From contig NZ_BSTD01000001.1 in NCBI RefSeq assembly GCF_030269325.1, forward strand, positions 1,380,681-1,444,680: a DNA stretch of 64,000 nt, read 5' to 3'. This DNA is from Amycolatopsis sp. NBRC 101858 (GTDB lineage Bacteria > Actinomycetota > Actinomycetes > Mycobacteriales > Pseudonocardiaceae). The notes under the pieces were generated by a model that saw only the letters and a program-made list of their open reading frames with translations, was not told the origin of the DNA and made no database searches. The position numbers were made by a program, and so were the translations under genes. Below, piece by piece: positions 43,847 through 53,995 of the stretch. How positions within the stretch are numbered: the stretch's first letter is position 1; each line of letters starts with the position of its first letter.

Positions 43847-44997
43847 ACGGGCAAGTCCGCCAAGCCCATCGCGCCCAGCAGCGTCCGGAACTTCGCCGTC
43901 GTCTCGTCCAGTTCCGCCTGCGGGTCCGAAGCCGGGACGATGCCGCCGCCCGCGTACAGCCGCATCGAGGTCGATGCGATCTCCGCGCAGCGGATCGCCA
44001 CCGCCCACTCGCCGTCGCCCGAGGCGTCCACCCAGCCGACCGCTCCCGCGTAGTAGTCGCGGTCGAACGGCTCCAGCTCCTGGACCAGCTCGCGGGCTCC
44101 TTCGGTCGGGGTGCCGCAGATCGCCGGGGTCGGGTGCAGCGCCGCCGCCAGGTCGAGGGCCGTGATGTCCGGGTCGGCCAGCTCGCCCGTGATCGGGGTG
44201 CGCAGGTGCCAGATCGCCGGGGTCGTGACCAGCTCCGGCTCCGCCGGAACCTCCAGGGTCCGGCAGAACGGCCGCAGCGCCTCGACCAGGTAGTCGATCA
44301 CCACGGCGTGCTCCAGCTGGTCCTTGCGTGACGTCCGCAGGGCCTCGCCGTTGGCCCGGTCGGTCGCCGGGTCGGCCGAGCGCGGCATCGAGCCCGCGTG
44401 CGGCGACGAGAAGACCGTCCGGCCGGTGCGGCGCAGCAGCAGCTCGGGCGTGGCGCCGACGAGCGCGCGGCCGCCCGGCAGCTCGGCCGCGTACGTGAAG
44501 TGCCGGGGGTTGCCGACCGCCAGGTTGCGCACGATGCTCTCCGCCGGCACGGGCGCGGCGAACTCGAGGTCGAGGGCCCGGGCCAGCACGGCTTTCCGCA
44601 GGTCACGCGCGGCCAGCGCCTCGACGGCCGCGGAGACGGCGGCCATGTGCTGCGCGGGAGAAGGCACCGCACGCACCCGCACGGGCGCCGGCAGGACCTC
44701 GCGCGGCAGCGAAGGCGCCCCTTCGGAGCGGTGGACGGTCCGGGGCACGACGAGGTGGCCCGGCACCTTCGTGTCGGGTCCGGTGTCGAACGGGAGGACA
44801 CCGACGGCCAGCGGGGCACCCGTGGCGGCCAGGACGCCGGGGATCGCCGAGGCGAGCCGGCGGGGGTCCGTCTCGGCGACGGTCCGGATCGTGCCCTGCG
44901 CGAGGAGTGCGCGCTCGGCCGTCGTGAAGAGGAAGTCGCCTCGCTGGTAGCGGGCGGCGAGGTCTCTTGCCGGGATCACCGGGTCTGTGTCACTCAC
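43843..44997 (-). CDS. Isochorismate synthase
   Basis: A 384-residue chorismate-utilising enzyme of the EntC/DhbC type, converting chorismate to isochorismate. The C-terminal catalytic part holds LHPTPAICGTPTEGA, FDRDYYAGAVGWVD and YAGGGIVPASDPQAELDET, the magnesium-binding region. The Lys base lies in the KAVLAR segment. In actinomycetes the product feeds catechol or salicylate siderophores or menaquinone. No siderophore genes are adjacent, but a phosphopantetheinyl transferase lies two genes away. GTG start. Confidence 0.9.
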   Translation of the reverse strand: MSDTDPVIPARDLAARYQRGDFLFTTAERALLAQGTIRTVAETDPRRLASAIPGVLAATGAPLAVGVLPFDTGPDTKVPGHLVVPRTVHRSEGAPSLPREVLPAPVRVRAVPSPAQHMAAVSAAVEALAARDLRKAVLARALDLEFAAPVPAESIVRNLAVGNPRHFTYAAELPGGRALVGATPELLLRRTGRTVFSSPHAGSMPRSADPATDRANGEALRTSRKDQLEHAVVIDYLVEALRPFCRTLEVPAEPELVTTPAIWHLRTPITGELADPDITALDLAAALHPTPAICGTPTEGARELVQELEPFDRDYYAGAVGWVDASGDGEWAVAIRCAEIASTSMRLYAGGGIVPASDPQAELDETTAKFRTLLGAMGLADLPV

Positions 44998-45026
44998 AGA
45001 CTCCAGCGTCCCAGGCTTCGGGAGAT

Positions 45027-45064
45027 CCGCGAGGGGAGTGTCACGAGCGACACTCCCCTCGCGG
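45027..45064. terminator. Terminator of the mihF gene
   Basis: A 16-bp perfect stem (45027-45042 with 45049-45064) closes ACGAGC. It lies 16 bases after the mihF stop on the minus strand and 30 bases before the isochorismate synthase start, insulating the two co-oriented genes. Confidence 0.75.
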
Positions 45065-45079
45065 GAGCTCCGGTGACGG

Positions 45080-45391
45080 CTACTTCAGCGCGTCGATGAG
45101 CGCCTCGCGCTGGCGCTCGCCCAGGCCGGCGGCGCGCCGGTCCGGGTCGATACCGGCCTGCTCGAGCAGGGCGGCGACCTTCACCGCGCCGAGGCCGGGG
45201 ACGGCCTTCAGCAGCTGGGTGACCTTCGTCTTCCCGATCGTCTTGTTCTCCTTGGCCTGCTTGAGCACCTTTTCGATGCTCTCCTTGCCGGACTTGATCG
45301 ACGCGAGCAGCTCCGAACGCGCCTTGCGAGCCTCGGCCGCCTTGGCGAGTGCATCGGCGCGCTGCTCCGGAGTCAACGTAGGCAGAGCCAA
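45080..45391 (-). CDS. mihF: Integration host factor, actinobacterial (mIHF)
   Basis: A 103-residue nucleoid-associated protein. ALPTLTPEQRADALAKA at the N-terminus, KTKVTQLLKAVPGLGAVKV (helix-two-turn-helix) and IDPDRRAAGLGERQREAL match mIHF/sIHF, an essential DNA-bending protein needed for phage integration, topology control and development. The start is TTG with AAAGGA upstream. A long upstream region fits a highly expressed, regulated gene. Length matches streptomycete sIHF. Confidence 0.93.
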   Translation of the reverse strand: MALPTLTPEQRADALAKAAEARKARSELLASIKSGKESIEKVLKQAKENKTIGKTKVTQLLKAVPGLGAVKVAALLEQAGIDPDRRAAGLGERQREALIDALK

Positions 45392-45658
45392 CGTAGTAGT
45401 CCTTTCCTCTCAGGTCTCCGCTTTCGCGGCCGACGGCTTTTCGGTGCGCTTGCTCCTGCAAGCGCTGGCCAGCCGTCTCTTACCACGGCCCCAGTAAACG
45501 CCACCGGGTTCTCGGCCGTGCAACCGACACGCACTTAATACCCTCGGAGGTGATGCCGGGCAACCCGCTCCGGCCTGCGGAAACGCTCCCAAGAACCGTC
45601 CCGAGTGGCCATCCTCACCCGGAAGTGAAGCCTCCGCTACACCGGGTTTCGGTGCATA

Positions 45659-45678
45659 TTTCGTTGCTCACAACGAAA
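45659..45678. promoter_or_regulatory. Inverted repeat TTTCGTTG/CAACGAAA
   Basis: Perfect 8-bp arms around CTCA. Its outline, GCATA followed by TTT-GTTG/CAAC-AAA, is similar to the repeat at 16975-16997 upstream of the GH16 gene. Confidence 0.45.
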
Positions 45679-45704
45679 AGCGCAAAAATAGTCGATCATG
45701 ATCA

Positions 45705-45748
45705 CCGTTCGGTCGTCGCCCGATCGCGGGACGACCGTGACCGAACGG
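45705..45748. repeat. Large stem-loop upstream of the acyl-CoA ligase
   Basis: CCGTTCGGTC pairs with GACCGAACGG; inside, GTCG/CGAC and CCCG/CGGG continue the stem with a small bulge. It lies 88 bases before the ligase start. No gene ends here, so it is not an ordinary terminator. Confidence 0.5.
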
Positions 45749-45836
45749 AGCCGTTGTTGACCATGCCCGCTTCACCCGATCCGCACTAGAGTCGGCCCAA
45801 CCCCAGTCCGCCGGCGAACGACCCCCGGGAGCGACC

Positions 45837-47465
<1,629 letters not shown>

Positions 47466-47493
47466 CGGGTAAATCTCCGGCGTGCCTAAGGTT

Positions 47494-47544
47494 CCGTGAA
47501 TGCCACATTGGGGGACTCTGTGTCCCTCGATGTGGCATTCACGG
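47494..47544. repeat. 51-bp extragenic palindrome (REP-like candidate)
   Basis: CCGTGAATGCCACAT pairs perfectly with ATGTGGCATTCACGG, and inside the loop GGGAC pairs with GTCCC around TCTGT. It lies 29 bases after the ligase stop and 24 bases before the SBP start. The nested symmetrical form is typical of repeated extragenic elements or a strong terminator. No second copy is visible in this window. Confidence 0.6.
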
Positions 47545-47567
47545 ACGTACGCGGAGGAGTACTGGGG

Positions 47568-48866
47568 ATGCAGCGAAACAGGCGGAGCTTTCTCGCGCTC
47601 GCGGGAGCGGGCGCGGTCGGCGCGGTGGCGGCCGCGTGCGGGTCGAACACCGGGCGGCAGGGCACCCCGCCGCCGTCGACGGCGTACTCGGCGGGACCGC
47701 CGCCGTCGGACGCGCCCAAGGTCACGCTCCAGCAGTGGTACCACGCCTACGGCGAAGACGGCGTCCAGGAAGCGGTCAAGCGCTACGCCGCGACGTACCC
47801 GGGTGCGACGGTCAACGTCCAGTGGAACCCGGGTGACTACGACTCGAAGATCGTCACCGCACTGCAGAACAGCAAGGTGCCGGACGTCTTCGAGGCACAG
47901 GTCAAGATCGACTGGGTGCGGCAGAACCAGGTCGTGTCGCTCGACGACGTCCTCGGCCCGATGAAGGGCGACTTCAGCCCGGCCGTGCTCGCCGCGCAGA
48001 CCGTCGAAGGCAAGGTCTACGGCATCCCGCAGGCCATCGACACGCAGGTGCTCTTCTACCGCAAGAGCCTGCTGCAGGCCGCGGGCGTGCAGCCGCCGCA
48101 GACGGTCGACGAGCTGGTCGACGCGGCCGCGAAGCTCTCCAAGGACGGCGTCAAGGGCTTCTTCGCGGGCAACGACGGCGGCGTCGGCGTGCTCACCGGG
48201 CCGCTGCTGTGGTCGGCCGGCCTCGACTACCTGAAGAACGGCAACCGCGAGGTCGGTTTCGACGACCCGCGCGCGGCGACCGCGCTGGCCAAGCTGCACA
48301 CCCTCAACGCCAACGGCTCGCTGCTGCTCGGCGCGCCCGCCGACTGGTCGGACCCCGGCGCGTTCGTCGACGGGCTCGCGGCGATGCAGTGGACCGGGCT
48401 GTGGAACGTGCCGAAGATCCGCGACGCGCTCGACGACGACTTCGGCGTGCTGCCCTTCCCGCGGCTGGACGGCAGCGGCGCGCCGTCGGTGCCGGTCGGC
48501 GCGTACGGCGCGATGGTGAACGCCAAGAGCGAGCACGTCGCCGAGGCCAAGGCGTTCGTGAAGTGGCTGTGGATCGACAAGACCGACGACCAGCTGGAGT
48601 TCGCGACGAAGTTCGGCTTCCACGTCCCGGCGCGCCAAAGCCTCACCGACCGCGCGGACAGCCTCAAGACGGGCCCCGCCGCCGACGCCGCGAAGTTCGT
48701 CAAGGAGAACAGCCACCTGGTCGGCGGTCCGGTGTGGACCCAGCAGGCGAACACGGCGCTGTCCGACGCGGTCGCGAAGATCGCGAAGGAGGGGGCGGAC
48801 CCGGTCGCGCAGACCAAAACCGCGGTCGAAGTGGCGAAGTCCGAGCTCAAGCGCCTGTTCGGATGA
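47568..48866 (+). CDS. CUT1-family sugar-binding lipoprotein
   Basis: A 432-residue extracellular solute-binding protein family 1. The N-terminus combines a Tat-like RNRRSFLAL with a lipobox ending at Cys24 (VAAACG). A Pro/Ser tether leads to the two-lobe domain, with PDVFEAQVK and GIPQAIDTQVLFYRKSL as family segments. GGAGGAG lies nine bases before ATG 47568. It heads a three-gene importer without its own ATPase, so a shared MsiK-type ATPase is expected elsewhere. The sugar is unknown. Confidence 0.9.
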   Translation: MQRNRRSFLALAGAGAVGAVAAACGSNTGRQGTPPPSTAYSAGPPPSDAPKVTLQQWYHAYGEDGVQEAVKRYAATYPGATVNVQWNPGDYDSKIVTALQNSKVPDVFEAQVKIDWVRQNQVVSLDDVLGPMKGDFSPAVLAAQTVEGKVYGIPQAIDTQVLFYRKSLLQAAGVQPPQTVDELVDAAAKLSKDGVKGFFAGNDGGVGVLTGPLLWSAGLDYLKNGNREVGFDDPRAATALAKLHTLNANGSLLLGAPADWSDPGAFVDGLAAMQWTGLWNVPKIRDALDDDFGVLPFPRLDGSGAPSVPVGAYGAMVNAKSEHVAEAKAFVKWLWIDKTDDQLEFATKFGFHVPARQSLTDRADSLKTGPAADAAKFVKENSHLVGGPVWTQQANTALSDAVAKIAKEGADPVAQTKTAVEVAKSELKRLFG

Positions 48867-49759
48867 AGGGGCGCGACGCGCGCGCGTTCTGGCTGTTCGT
48901 CGGGCCGTTCCTGCTGGGGCTCGCGGTCTTCGCGTACCTGCCGATCGGCTGGAGCGCGTACCTGTCGTTCTTCGACGCGCGCAACACGGTGAGCCCGACG
49001 GACTTCGTCGGGCTGGACAACTACGGGCACATGCTCACCGACGAGCCGTTCCTGTCGAGCCTCGGGACGTTCAGCGTGTTCGCGGTGTTCATCGTGCCGC
49101 TGACGTTCGTCCTCTCGCTGGCGCTCGCGCTCGGCGTCAACCAGTTGCGGTTCGCGCGGGCGTTCTTCCGGTCGGTGTTCTTCCTGCCGTTCGCGTGCTC
49201 GTACGTGGTGGCGTCGCTGATCTGGAAGACGTCCCTGTTCTCGGGGGTGCGTTACGGACTGGCGAACACGGTGCTGGGGTTGTTCGGCGCGGACCCGGTG
49301 GCCTGGACGGGCACGGTCCACCCGCCGCTGTACTGGATCGTGCTGGTCACCGCGCGGCTGTGGCTGCAGCTCGGGTTCTACATGATCCTGTTCATCGCGG
49401 CGCTGCAGCGGATCCCGCACCACCTGTACGAAGCGGCCTGGCTCGACGGCGCGAAGCCGGGGTGGCAGGTGTTCCGCTACATCACGCTGCCGCAGCTGCG
49501 CGCGACCGCCGTGGCGGTGCTGCTGCTGAACCTGATCAACGCCTACCAGGCGTTCGACGAGTTCTACAACATCATGGGCGACTCCCGCGGCTACCCGCCG
49601 TTCGCCCGGCCGCCCCTGGTGTACCTGTACTACACGTCGCTGGGCTCGGGCGGCCAGGACCTCGGCCGCGGCAGCGCGGGCGCGGTGATCCTGGCGCTGA
49701 TCATCGCGCTGGTGACGTTGCTGCAGGGCCGGGTCTTCCGCTTCGGGCGGGTGTCGTGA
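48863..49759 (+). CDS. Sugar ABC permease (MalF type)
   Basis: A 298-residue permease with six membrane helices (first ARAFWLFVGPFLLGLAVFAY). The EAA loop is YEAAWLDGAKPGWQVFRYI, typical of CUT1 transporters. A periplasmic loop contains VAWTGTVHPP. ATGA overlap with the binding protein and GTGA with the second permease show strict coupling. Confidence 0.92.
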   Translation: MKGRDARAFWLFVGPFLLGLAVFAYLPIGWSAYLSFFDARNTVSPTDFVGLDNYGHMLTDEPFLSSLGTFSVFAVFIVPLTFVLSLALALGVNQLRFARAFFRSVFFLPFACSYVVASLIWKTSLFSGVRYGLANTVLGLFGADPVAWTGTVHPPLYWIVLVTARLWLQLGFYMILFIAALQRIPHHLYEAAWLDGAKPGWQVFRYITLPQLRATAVAVLLLNLINAYQAFDEFYNIMGDSRGYPPFARPPLVYLYYTSLGSGGQDLGRGSAGAVILALIIALVTLLQGRVFRFGRVS

Positions 49760-50574
49760 AGGCCCTCTTCCGGTGGACGTCGCTGACGGTGGCGGCGGTG
49801 CTGTTCCTGCTGCCGTTCTACCTGCTGGTGCGCAACGGACTGGCGTCGCGGGCTGAGATCACCGCTCCACAGTGGACGTTCTTCCCGGCCACCGCGCACT
49901 GGGAGAACTTCTCGAAGCTGTTCTCCCTCGACGACGTGCCCTTCGCCCGCAGCCTGCTGAACTCGGCGATCGTGGCGGTCCTGCAGACGACCGGCCTCCT
50001 GGTGGTCTGCTCGCTGGCGGGCTACGGCCTGGCGCGGATCCCCTACCGGCACTCTCGCGCGGTCTTCTACGCGGTGCTGGCCACGCTGATGATCCCGACG
50101 TCGGTGACGTTCGTGCCGACCTTCGTGGTGGTCTCGACGCTCGGCTGGCTGTCGGACTTCCGCGGGCTGGTGATCCCCGGGCTGTTCAGCGCGTTCAGCG
50201 TTTTCCTGTTCCGGCAGTACTTCCTGGACTTCCCACGCGAGCTGGAGGAGGCCGGGCGGGTGGACGGGCTCACGCGCTGGGGCGTGTTCTGGCGGATCGT
50301 CGTACCGAACTCGCGGGGCTTCTTCGCGGCGATCGCGGTGATCTCGGTGATCGGCAGCTGGAACGCGTTCCTGTGGCCGTTGATCATCGCCCAGTCCCCC
50401 GACTCGTGGACCGTCCAGGTGGCGCTGTCGGGCTTGCTGACGGCGCAGAACCCGCAGCTGAACCTGCTGTTCCTGGCGGCGGCGGTGTCGATCCTCCCGA
50501 TCGTGCTGCTGTTCGCGTTCCTGCAGCGGTACCTGGTGCGCGGGGTGACGGAGTCCGGTTTGGGCGGCTCGTAA
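49756..50574 (+). CDS. Sugar ABC permease (MalG type)
   Basis: A 272-residue permease with six helices and the EAA loop ELEEAGRVDGLTRWGVFWRI. FPATAHWENFSKLF near residue 40 is the periplasmic segment common to MalG-like proteins. GTG start in the stop of the previous gene. It completes the importer; no ATPase or glycosidase follows. Confidence 0.92.
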   Translation: MKALFRWTSLTVAAVLFLLPFYLLVRNGLASRAEITAPQWTFFPATAHWENFSKLFSLDDVPFARSLLNSAIVAVLQTTGLLVVCSLAGYGLARIPYRHSRAVFYAVLATLMIPTSVTFVPTFVVVSTLGWLSDFRGLVIPGLFSAFSVFLFRQYFLDFPRELEEAGRVDGLTRWGVFWRIVVPNSRGFFAAIAVISVIGSWNAFLWPLIIAQSPDSWTVQVALSGLLTAQNPQLNLLFLAAAVSILPIVLLFAFLQRYLVRGVTESGLGGS

Positions 50575-50629
50575 CAAGCCGCGGGGCACCGCCGACTCCG
50601 GGGTTGTCTCGAAGGAAGCAGGTACTCCC

Positions 50630-51061
50630 ATGACCAGTTCCGACCCGTACCCGTCGGTCCACCCGGACGACCCGGCGTCGCACATGCCCACCCCGAGCGG
50701 GCCCACCTGGCAGCAGAACCCGGTGTCGGCGCCGATGCCCGTCCAGCCGTACGCGGCGGCGTACGGCGTGCCGGTCCCGATGCTGCGCACCAGCGGCCTG
50801 TGCGTCGCGGGCATGGTCGTCGGCATCCTCGCCCTGCTCGGGTTCTGGATCCCGTTCGGTGACGTGCTGATGGGCCTGCTCGCGATCGGGCTGTCGTGGG
50901 CCGGCATGACGCAGGCGGCCCGGCCCGGGTTCACCGGCCGCGGCATGGGCATCGCCGGCCTGATCTGCGGGAGCATCGCGATGATCCCGGCTATCATCTT
51001 CATGGTCATCTTCTTCACCGCGGCGGCGACCGTGACGACGACCTGCGGTCTTTACTGCTGA
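50630..51061 (+). CDS. DUF4190 membrane protein (copy 1)
   Basis: A 143-residue protein. A Pro-rich soluble N-terminus (about 1-52) precedes two hydrophobic hairpin segments (CVAGMVVGILALLGFWIPFGDVL seen in parts, and GMGIAGLICGSIAMIPAIIF) of the DUF4190 type. Function unknown. It is a tandem duplicate of the next gene; both have similar 5' leaders (CACCG-N-CGACTCCGGG), so the duplication included the upstream region. Confidence 0.8.
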   Translation: MTSSDPYPSVHPDDPASHMPTPSGPTWQQNPVSAPMPVQPYAAAYGVPVPMLRTSGLCVAGMVVGILALLGFWIPFGDVLMGLLAIGLSWAGMTQAARPGFTGRGMGIAGLICGSIAMIPAIIFMVIFFTAAATVTTTCGLYC

Positions 51062-51119
51062 CGTAACGCCCGGAGCCGGCGCACCGACGACTCCGGGTAA
51101 CGACAGAAACAGGTGCACG

Positions 51120-51572
51120 ATGACCGAGTTCGACCCCTACCGGCAGCAGGACCAGGCCGGCCCGGTGTACCCGCCTTCGGCGCCTGTTCCGCAGCAGCCC
51201 TGGGGGACGCAGCCGTACCCGGTGCAGCCGTATGCGCCCCAACCGGTTTACGTCGCTCAGCCGTACCCCGCGTACGCGGCGTACCAGCCGCTGACCACCA
51301 GCGGGATGGCGGTGGCGGGCATGGTCGTCGGCATCGTCGCCCTCGTCCTGTTCTGGGTCCCGTTCGTCGACCTGGTCCTCGGCTTCCTGGCGATCGGCCT
51401 GTCGTGGGGCGGCATGGTCCAGGCCGACCGGCCGGGCTACACGGGCAAGGGCATGGGCATCGCGGGCCTGGTGTGCGGCATCATCGCGGTGATCCCGGCG
51501 GTGATCGTGATGCTGTTCTTCTTCGGCATCATGGCGGCGGCCGGGACCGCCGCGTGCACCTACGCCTGCTGA
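51120..51572 (+). CDS. DUF4190 membrane protein (copy 2)
   Basis: A 150-residue paralogue of the preceding gene. Its N-terminal 60 residues are rich in P, Q and Y (PYPVQPYAPQPVYVAQPYPA), a low-complexity cytoplasmic tail. The two membrane segments (AVAGMVVGIVALVLFW; GMGIAGLVCGIIAVIPAVIV) match copy 1. Both end with a cysteine-containing tail (CTYAC, CGLYC). Confidence 0.8.
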   Translation: MTEFDPYRQQDQAGPVYPPSAPVPQQPWGTQPYPVQPYAPQPVYVAQPYPAYAAYQPLTTSGMAVAGMVVGIVALVLFWVPFVDLVLGFLAIGLSWGGMVQADRPGYTGKGMGIAGLVCGIIAVIPAVIVMLFFFGIMAAAGTAACTYAC

Positions 51573-51738
51573 GCGCTCCCGTCGCCCGAAATCACCACGA
51601 CGTTCGGCGGTACTCCCCTCGCCGAGACGTGTGACAAGGTGGATTGAAGTGTCACGGTGAATGTTTTTCACGTTCACCCCGCGTCCACCAAGGTCCGGCA
51701 CGGTGCTGGGCAACCGAGAAACTGGGGAGCGAACAACC

Positions 51739-53466
51739 ATGGCCGAACTCACCCGGCGCACCGTCGCCACCGCGGGCGCCGCCGGTCTCGGACTCCTGCT
51801 GTGCACGCCCACCGCGAACGCCCTCGACCGCGCGCTGCGGCTCACGAGCACCCGCTCGGTCAGCACTGCCGGCACGACCCTCGAACAGGTCGCCACCGGC
51901 GGCGGCACCGCGAGCTACAGCCGCCTGTCCGCGGGCCCCGGCTGGCCGCTGGTCGTCCGCGGCGACCTCGCCGCCCCGCAGGCCGGCCGCGACGACCGGC
52001 GGCGCGCCCTCAGTGCGTTCGTGCAGTTCACCGACCTGCACATCACCGACACCGAGAGCCCCGCGCGCTTCGAGTACCTGCACCCCTTCATCGGCTCCGC
52101 GCACCGGCCGCAGGAGGCGCTCGGCACCGTCGCCACCTCCGCGCTCGTCGAACGCGTCAACAGCGTCCGCCAGGGCCCCTTCACCGGCCGGCCGTTCGAC
52201 CTCATGGTCACCACCGGCGACAACACCGACAACCACGAGCTGATCGAGCTCGACTGGTTCCTCAAGGTCCTCAACGGCGGCAGCGTCACGCCGAACTCCG
52301 GTGCCACGAACGCCTACGAAGGTGTCCAGAGCTCCGGCAACAAGGAGTTCTGGAACCCGGCCATCGCGGGCGTGGGCGACGACTACTCCGCCAAGGGCTT
52401 CCCGCAGCTGCCCGGCCTGCTCGAAGCGGGCATCAAGACCTTCACCGCGCCCGGCCTCGACGTCCCGTGGTACTGCACCTTCGGCAACCACGACGACAGC
52501 ATCGTCGGCTCGCTGCCGGCGCAGATCCCCGGCATCGACGCCTGGTACACCAGCAAGTACAAGGTGATCGGCAAGGACGAGAGCACCGCGAAGAAGCTCG
52601 CCGACGCCATCAAGAAGCCCGGCTCCAGCATCCCGGTCGCGGAGCTGTTCGGCGGCAGCGGCACCATCCGCGAGATCACGCCGGACGCGCGGCGCCGCCC
52701 GTTCACCACCGGCCAGTTCGTGCAGGCGCACCTGGACGCGGCCAACACCGGCCCCGGCCCGGTCGGGCACGGCTTCACCGGTGACAACGCCGACGGCAAG
52801 AACGTCTACTACACCTTCCGGATCTCGCCGGGCATCACCGGGATCAGCCTCGACACGACGACCGACGCCGGGTTCGCCGACGGCTCGATCGGCCTGGCCC
52901 AGTTCACCTGGGTCGAGTCGACGCTCAAGCGCAACAGCTCGACGTACTACGACTTCTTCGGCCGCAAGGTCACCCACGCCGTCACCGACGAGCTGTTCCT
53001 CCTGTTCAGCCACCACACCAGCGGCTCGATGGGCAACGTGCTGCCCGACTCGCGCCACCTGCTCGACCCGCGCCTGGACGGCAACGCGTTCGTCGGGCTG
53101 CTCAAGCGGTTCCCGAACGTGCTGGCGTGGGTCAACGGCCACACGCACCTCAACAAGATCACCGCGCACGCCGGGAACACGCCGAAGCAGAGCTTCTGGG
53201 AGATCAACACGGCGTCGCACGTCGACTTCCCGCAGCAGGCCCGGATCGTCGAGGTCGCGGACAACGCGGACGGCACGTTGTCGCTGTTCACGACGCTGAT
53301 CGAGGCGGAAGCGCCGTACGCCGTGGACTACGACGCCCGGACCCCGCAAGCGCTTGCGTCCCTCTACCGCGAGCTGTCCTACAACGACATCCACGTCGAC
53401 CTCGGCCGCGTCGGCGAGGCCGTCGACCACAACACGGAACTGCTGCTCGTCAACCCGCTGAGCTGA
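51739..53466 (+). CDS. Secreted metallophosphoesterase
   Basis: A 575-residue calcineurin-like phosphoesterase close to the TIGR03767 (PPA1498-type) family. A Tat-like leader (LTRRTVATAGAAGLGLLLC) suggests export. Metal ligands lie in FTDLHITD near 92, TTGDNTDN, FGNHDDS, FSHHTS and VNGHTHLN. The large insertion between the GNHD and SHHTS blocks is characteristic. The substrate, perhaps phospholipid headgroups or phosphodiesters, is not evident. GGGGAGCG precedes ATG 51739. Confidence 0.87.
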   Translation: MAELTRRTVATAGAAGLGLLLCTPTANALDRALRLTSTRSVSTAGTTLEQVATGGGTASYSRLSAGPGWPLVVRGDLAAPQAGRDDRRRALSAFVQFTDLHITDTESPARFEYLHPFIGSAHRPQEALGTVATSALVERVNSVRQGPFTGRPFDLMVTTGDNTDNHELIELDWFLKVLNGGSVTPNSGATNAYEGVQSSGNKEFWNPAIAGVGDDYSAKGFPQLPGLLEAGIKTFTAPGLDVPWYCTFGNHDDSIVGSLPAQIPGIDAWYTSKYKVIGKDESTAKKLADAIKKPGSSIPVAELFGGSGTIREITPDARRRPFTTGQFVQAHLDAANTGPGPVGHGFTGDNADGKNVYYTFRISPGITGISLDTTTDAGFADGSIGLAQFTWVESTLKRNSSTYYDFFGRKVTHAVTDELFLLFSHHTSGSMGNVLPDSRHLLDPRLDGNAFVGLLKRFPNVLAWVNGHTHLNKITAHAGNTPKQSFWEINTASHVDFPQQARIVEVADNADGTLSLFTTLIEAEAPYAVDYDARTPQALASLYRELSYNDIHVDLGRVGEAVDHNTELLLVNPLS

Positions 53467-53488
53467 GCGCGTTACCCCTGAGGTAATC

Positions 53489-53522
53489 GCCCCGCGGCCG
53501 GTCTTCGGGCAGGCTGCGGGGC
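53489..53522 (+). promoter_or_regulatory. Stem-loop abutting the thioesterase start codon
   Basis: GCCCCGC (53489-53495) pairs with GCGGGGC (53516-53522), which ends one base before the ATG. In a leadered mRNA the stem would hide the ribosome-binding area and could limit translation. Confidence 0.4.
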
Positions 53523-53924
53523 ATGACCGATCCCGAGGGCACCCGGCTCTTCCACCGCTCCATGCCGTTCTCCGAGCGCCTCGGCGTCGAGGTGCTGGAG
53601 CACGGCAAGGCACTCGTCCGCAGCCGGCTGAAGTGGGACGAGAGCCTCTGCACGCTCGGCGGCGCGCTGCACGGGGGCGCGCTCATGGCGCTGGCCGACT
53701 CGACCGGTGCCGTGTGCGCGTTCCTCAACCTCCCCGAAGGCGGGCAGGGCACGACGACCGTCGAGTCGAAGACGAACTTCCTGCGTGCCGTGCGTTCGGG
53801 CTACGCCGTTGCGTCGTCCAGACCACTGCACGCCGGGCGCAAGTTCGTCGTGGTGGAGACGGAGATCCACGACGACGACGGCAAGTTGGTCGCGAAAGTG
53901 ACACAGACGCAGGCCGTCCTCTAG
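53523..53924 (+). CDS. PaaI-family hotdog thioesterase
   Basis: A 133-residue hotdog protein. The catalytic region GGALHGGALMALADSTGAVCAFL fits PaaI/4-hydroxybenzoyl-CoA thioesterase-like enzymes, with His and Asp at the usual positions. TTTVESKTNFLRAVRSG is the substrate-strand signature. It hydrolyses acyl- or aryl-CoA in the cytosol. It is a single gene between two secreted-protein genes. Confidence 0.87.
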   Translation: MTDPEGTRLFHRSMPFSERLGVEVLEHGKALVRSRLKWDESLCTLGGALHGGALMALADSTGAVCAFLNLPEGGQGTTTVESKTNFLRAVRSGYAVASSRPLHAGRKFVVVETEIHDDDGKLVAKVTQTQAVL

Positions 53925-53995
53925 GTACCTGTTTACATACCGGGCCCGACCGGCAAAAATCCCTGGCTACTGGGTGGGACTGACAGGGAGCCGGG

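Larger units (their letters stand above)
45392..45836. other. 445-bp divergent intergenic region rich in palindromes
   Basis: No convincing gene is present. It holds an 8-bp inverted repeat (45659-45678), the GATCATGATC palindrome (45694-45703) and a 44-bp imperfect hairpin (45705-45748). A TAGAGT -10-like box (45787-45792) may serve the acyl-CoA ligase at 45837. Confidence 0.5.

Noticed and set aside
42564..44997. A siderophore or nonribosomal peptide cluster
   Set aside because: Only the isochorismate synthase and phosphopantetheinyl transferase are present; no adenylation, condensation or export genes were found.
45550..45789. A 79-codon frame after GGAGGTG in the mihF/ligase gap
   Set aside because: Third-position composition is not coding-like, and it runs through several palindromes; no recognisable domain.
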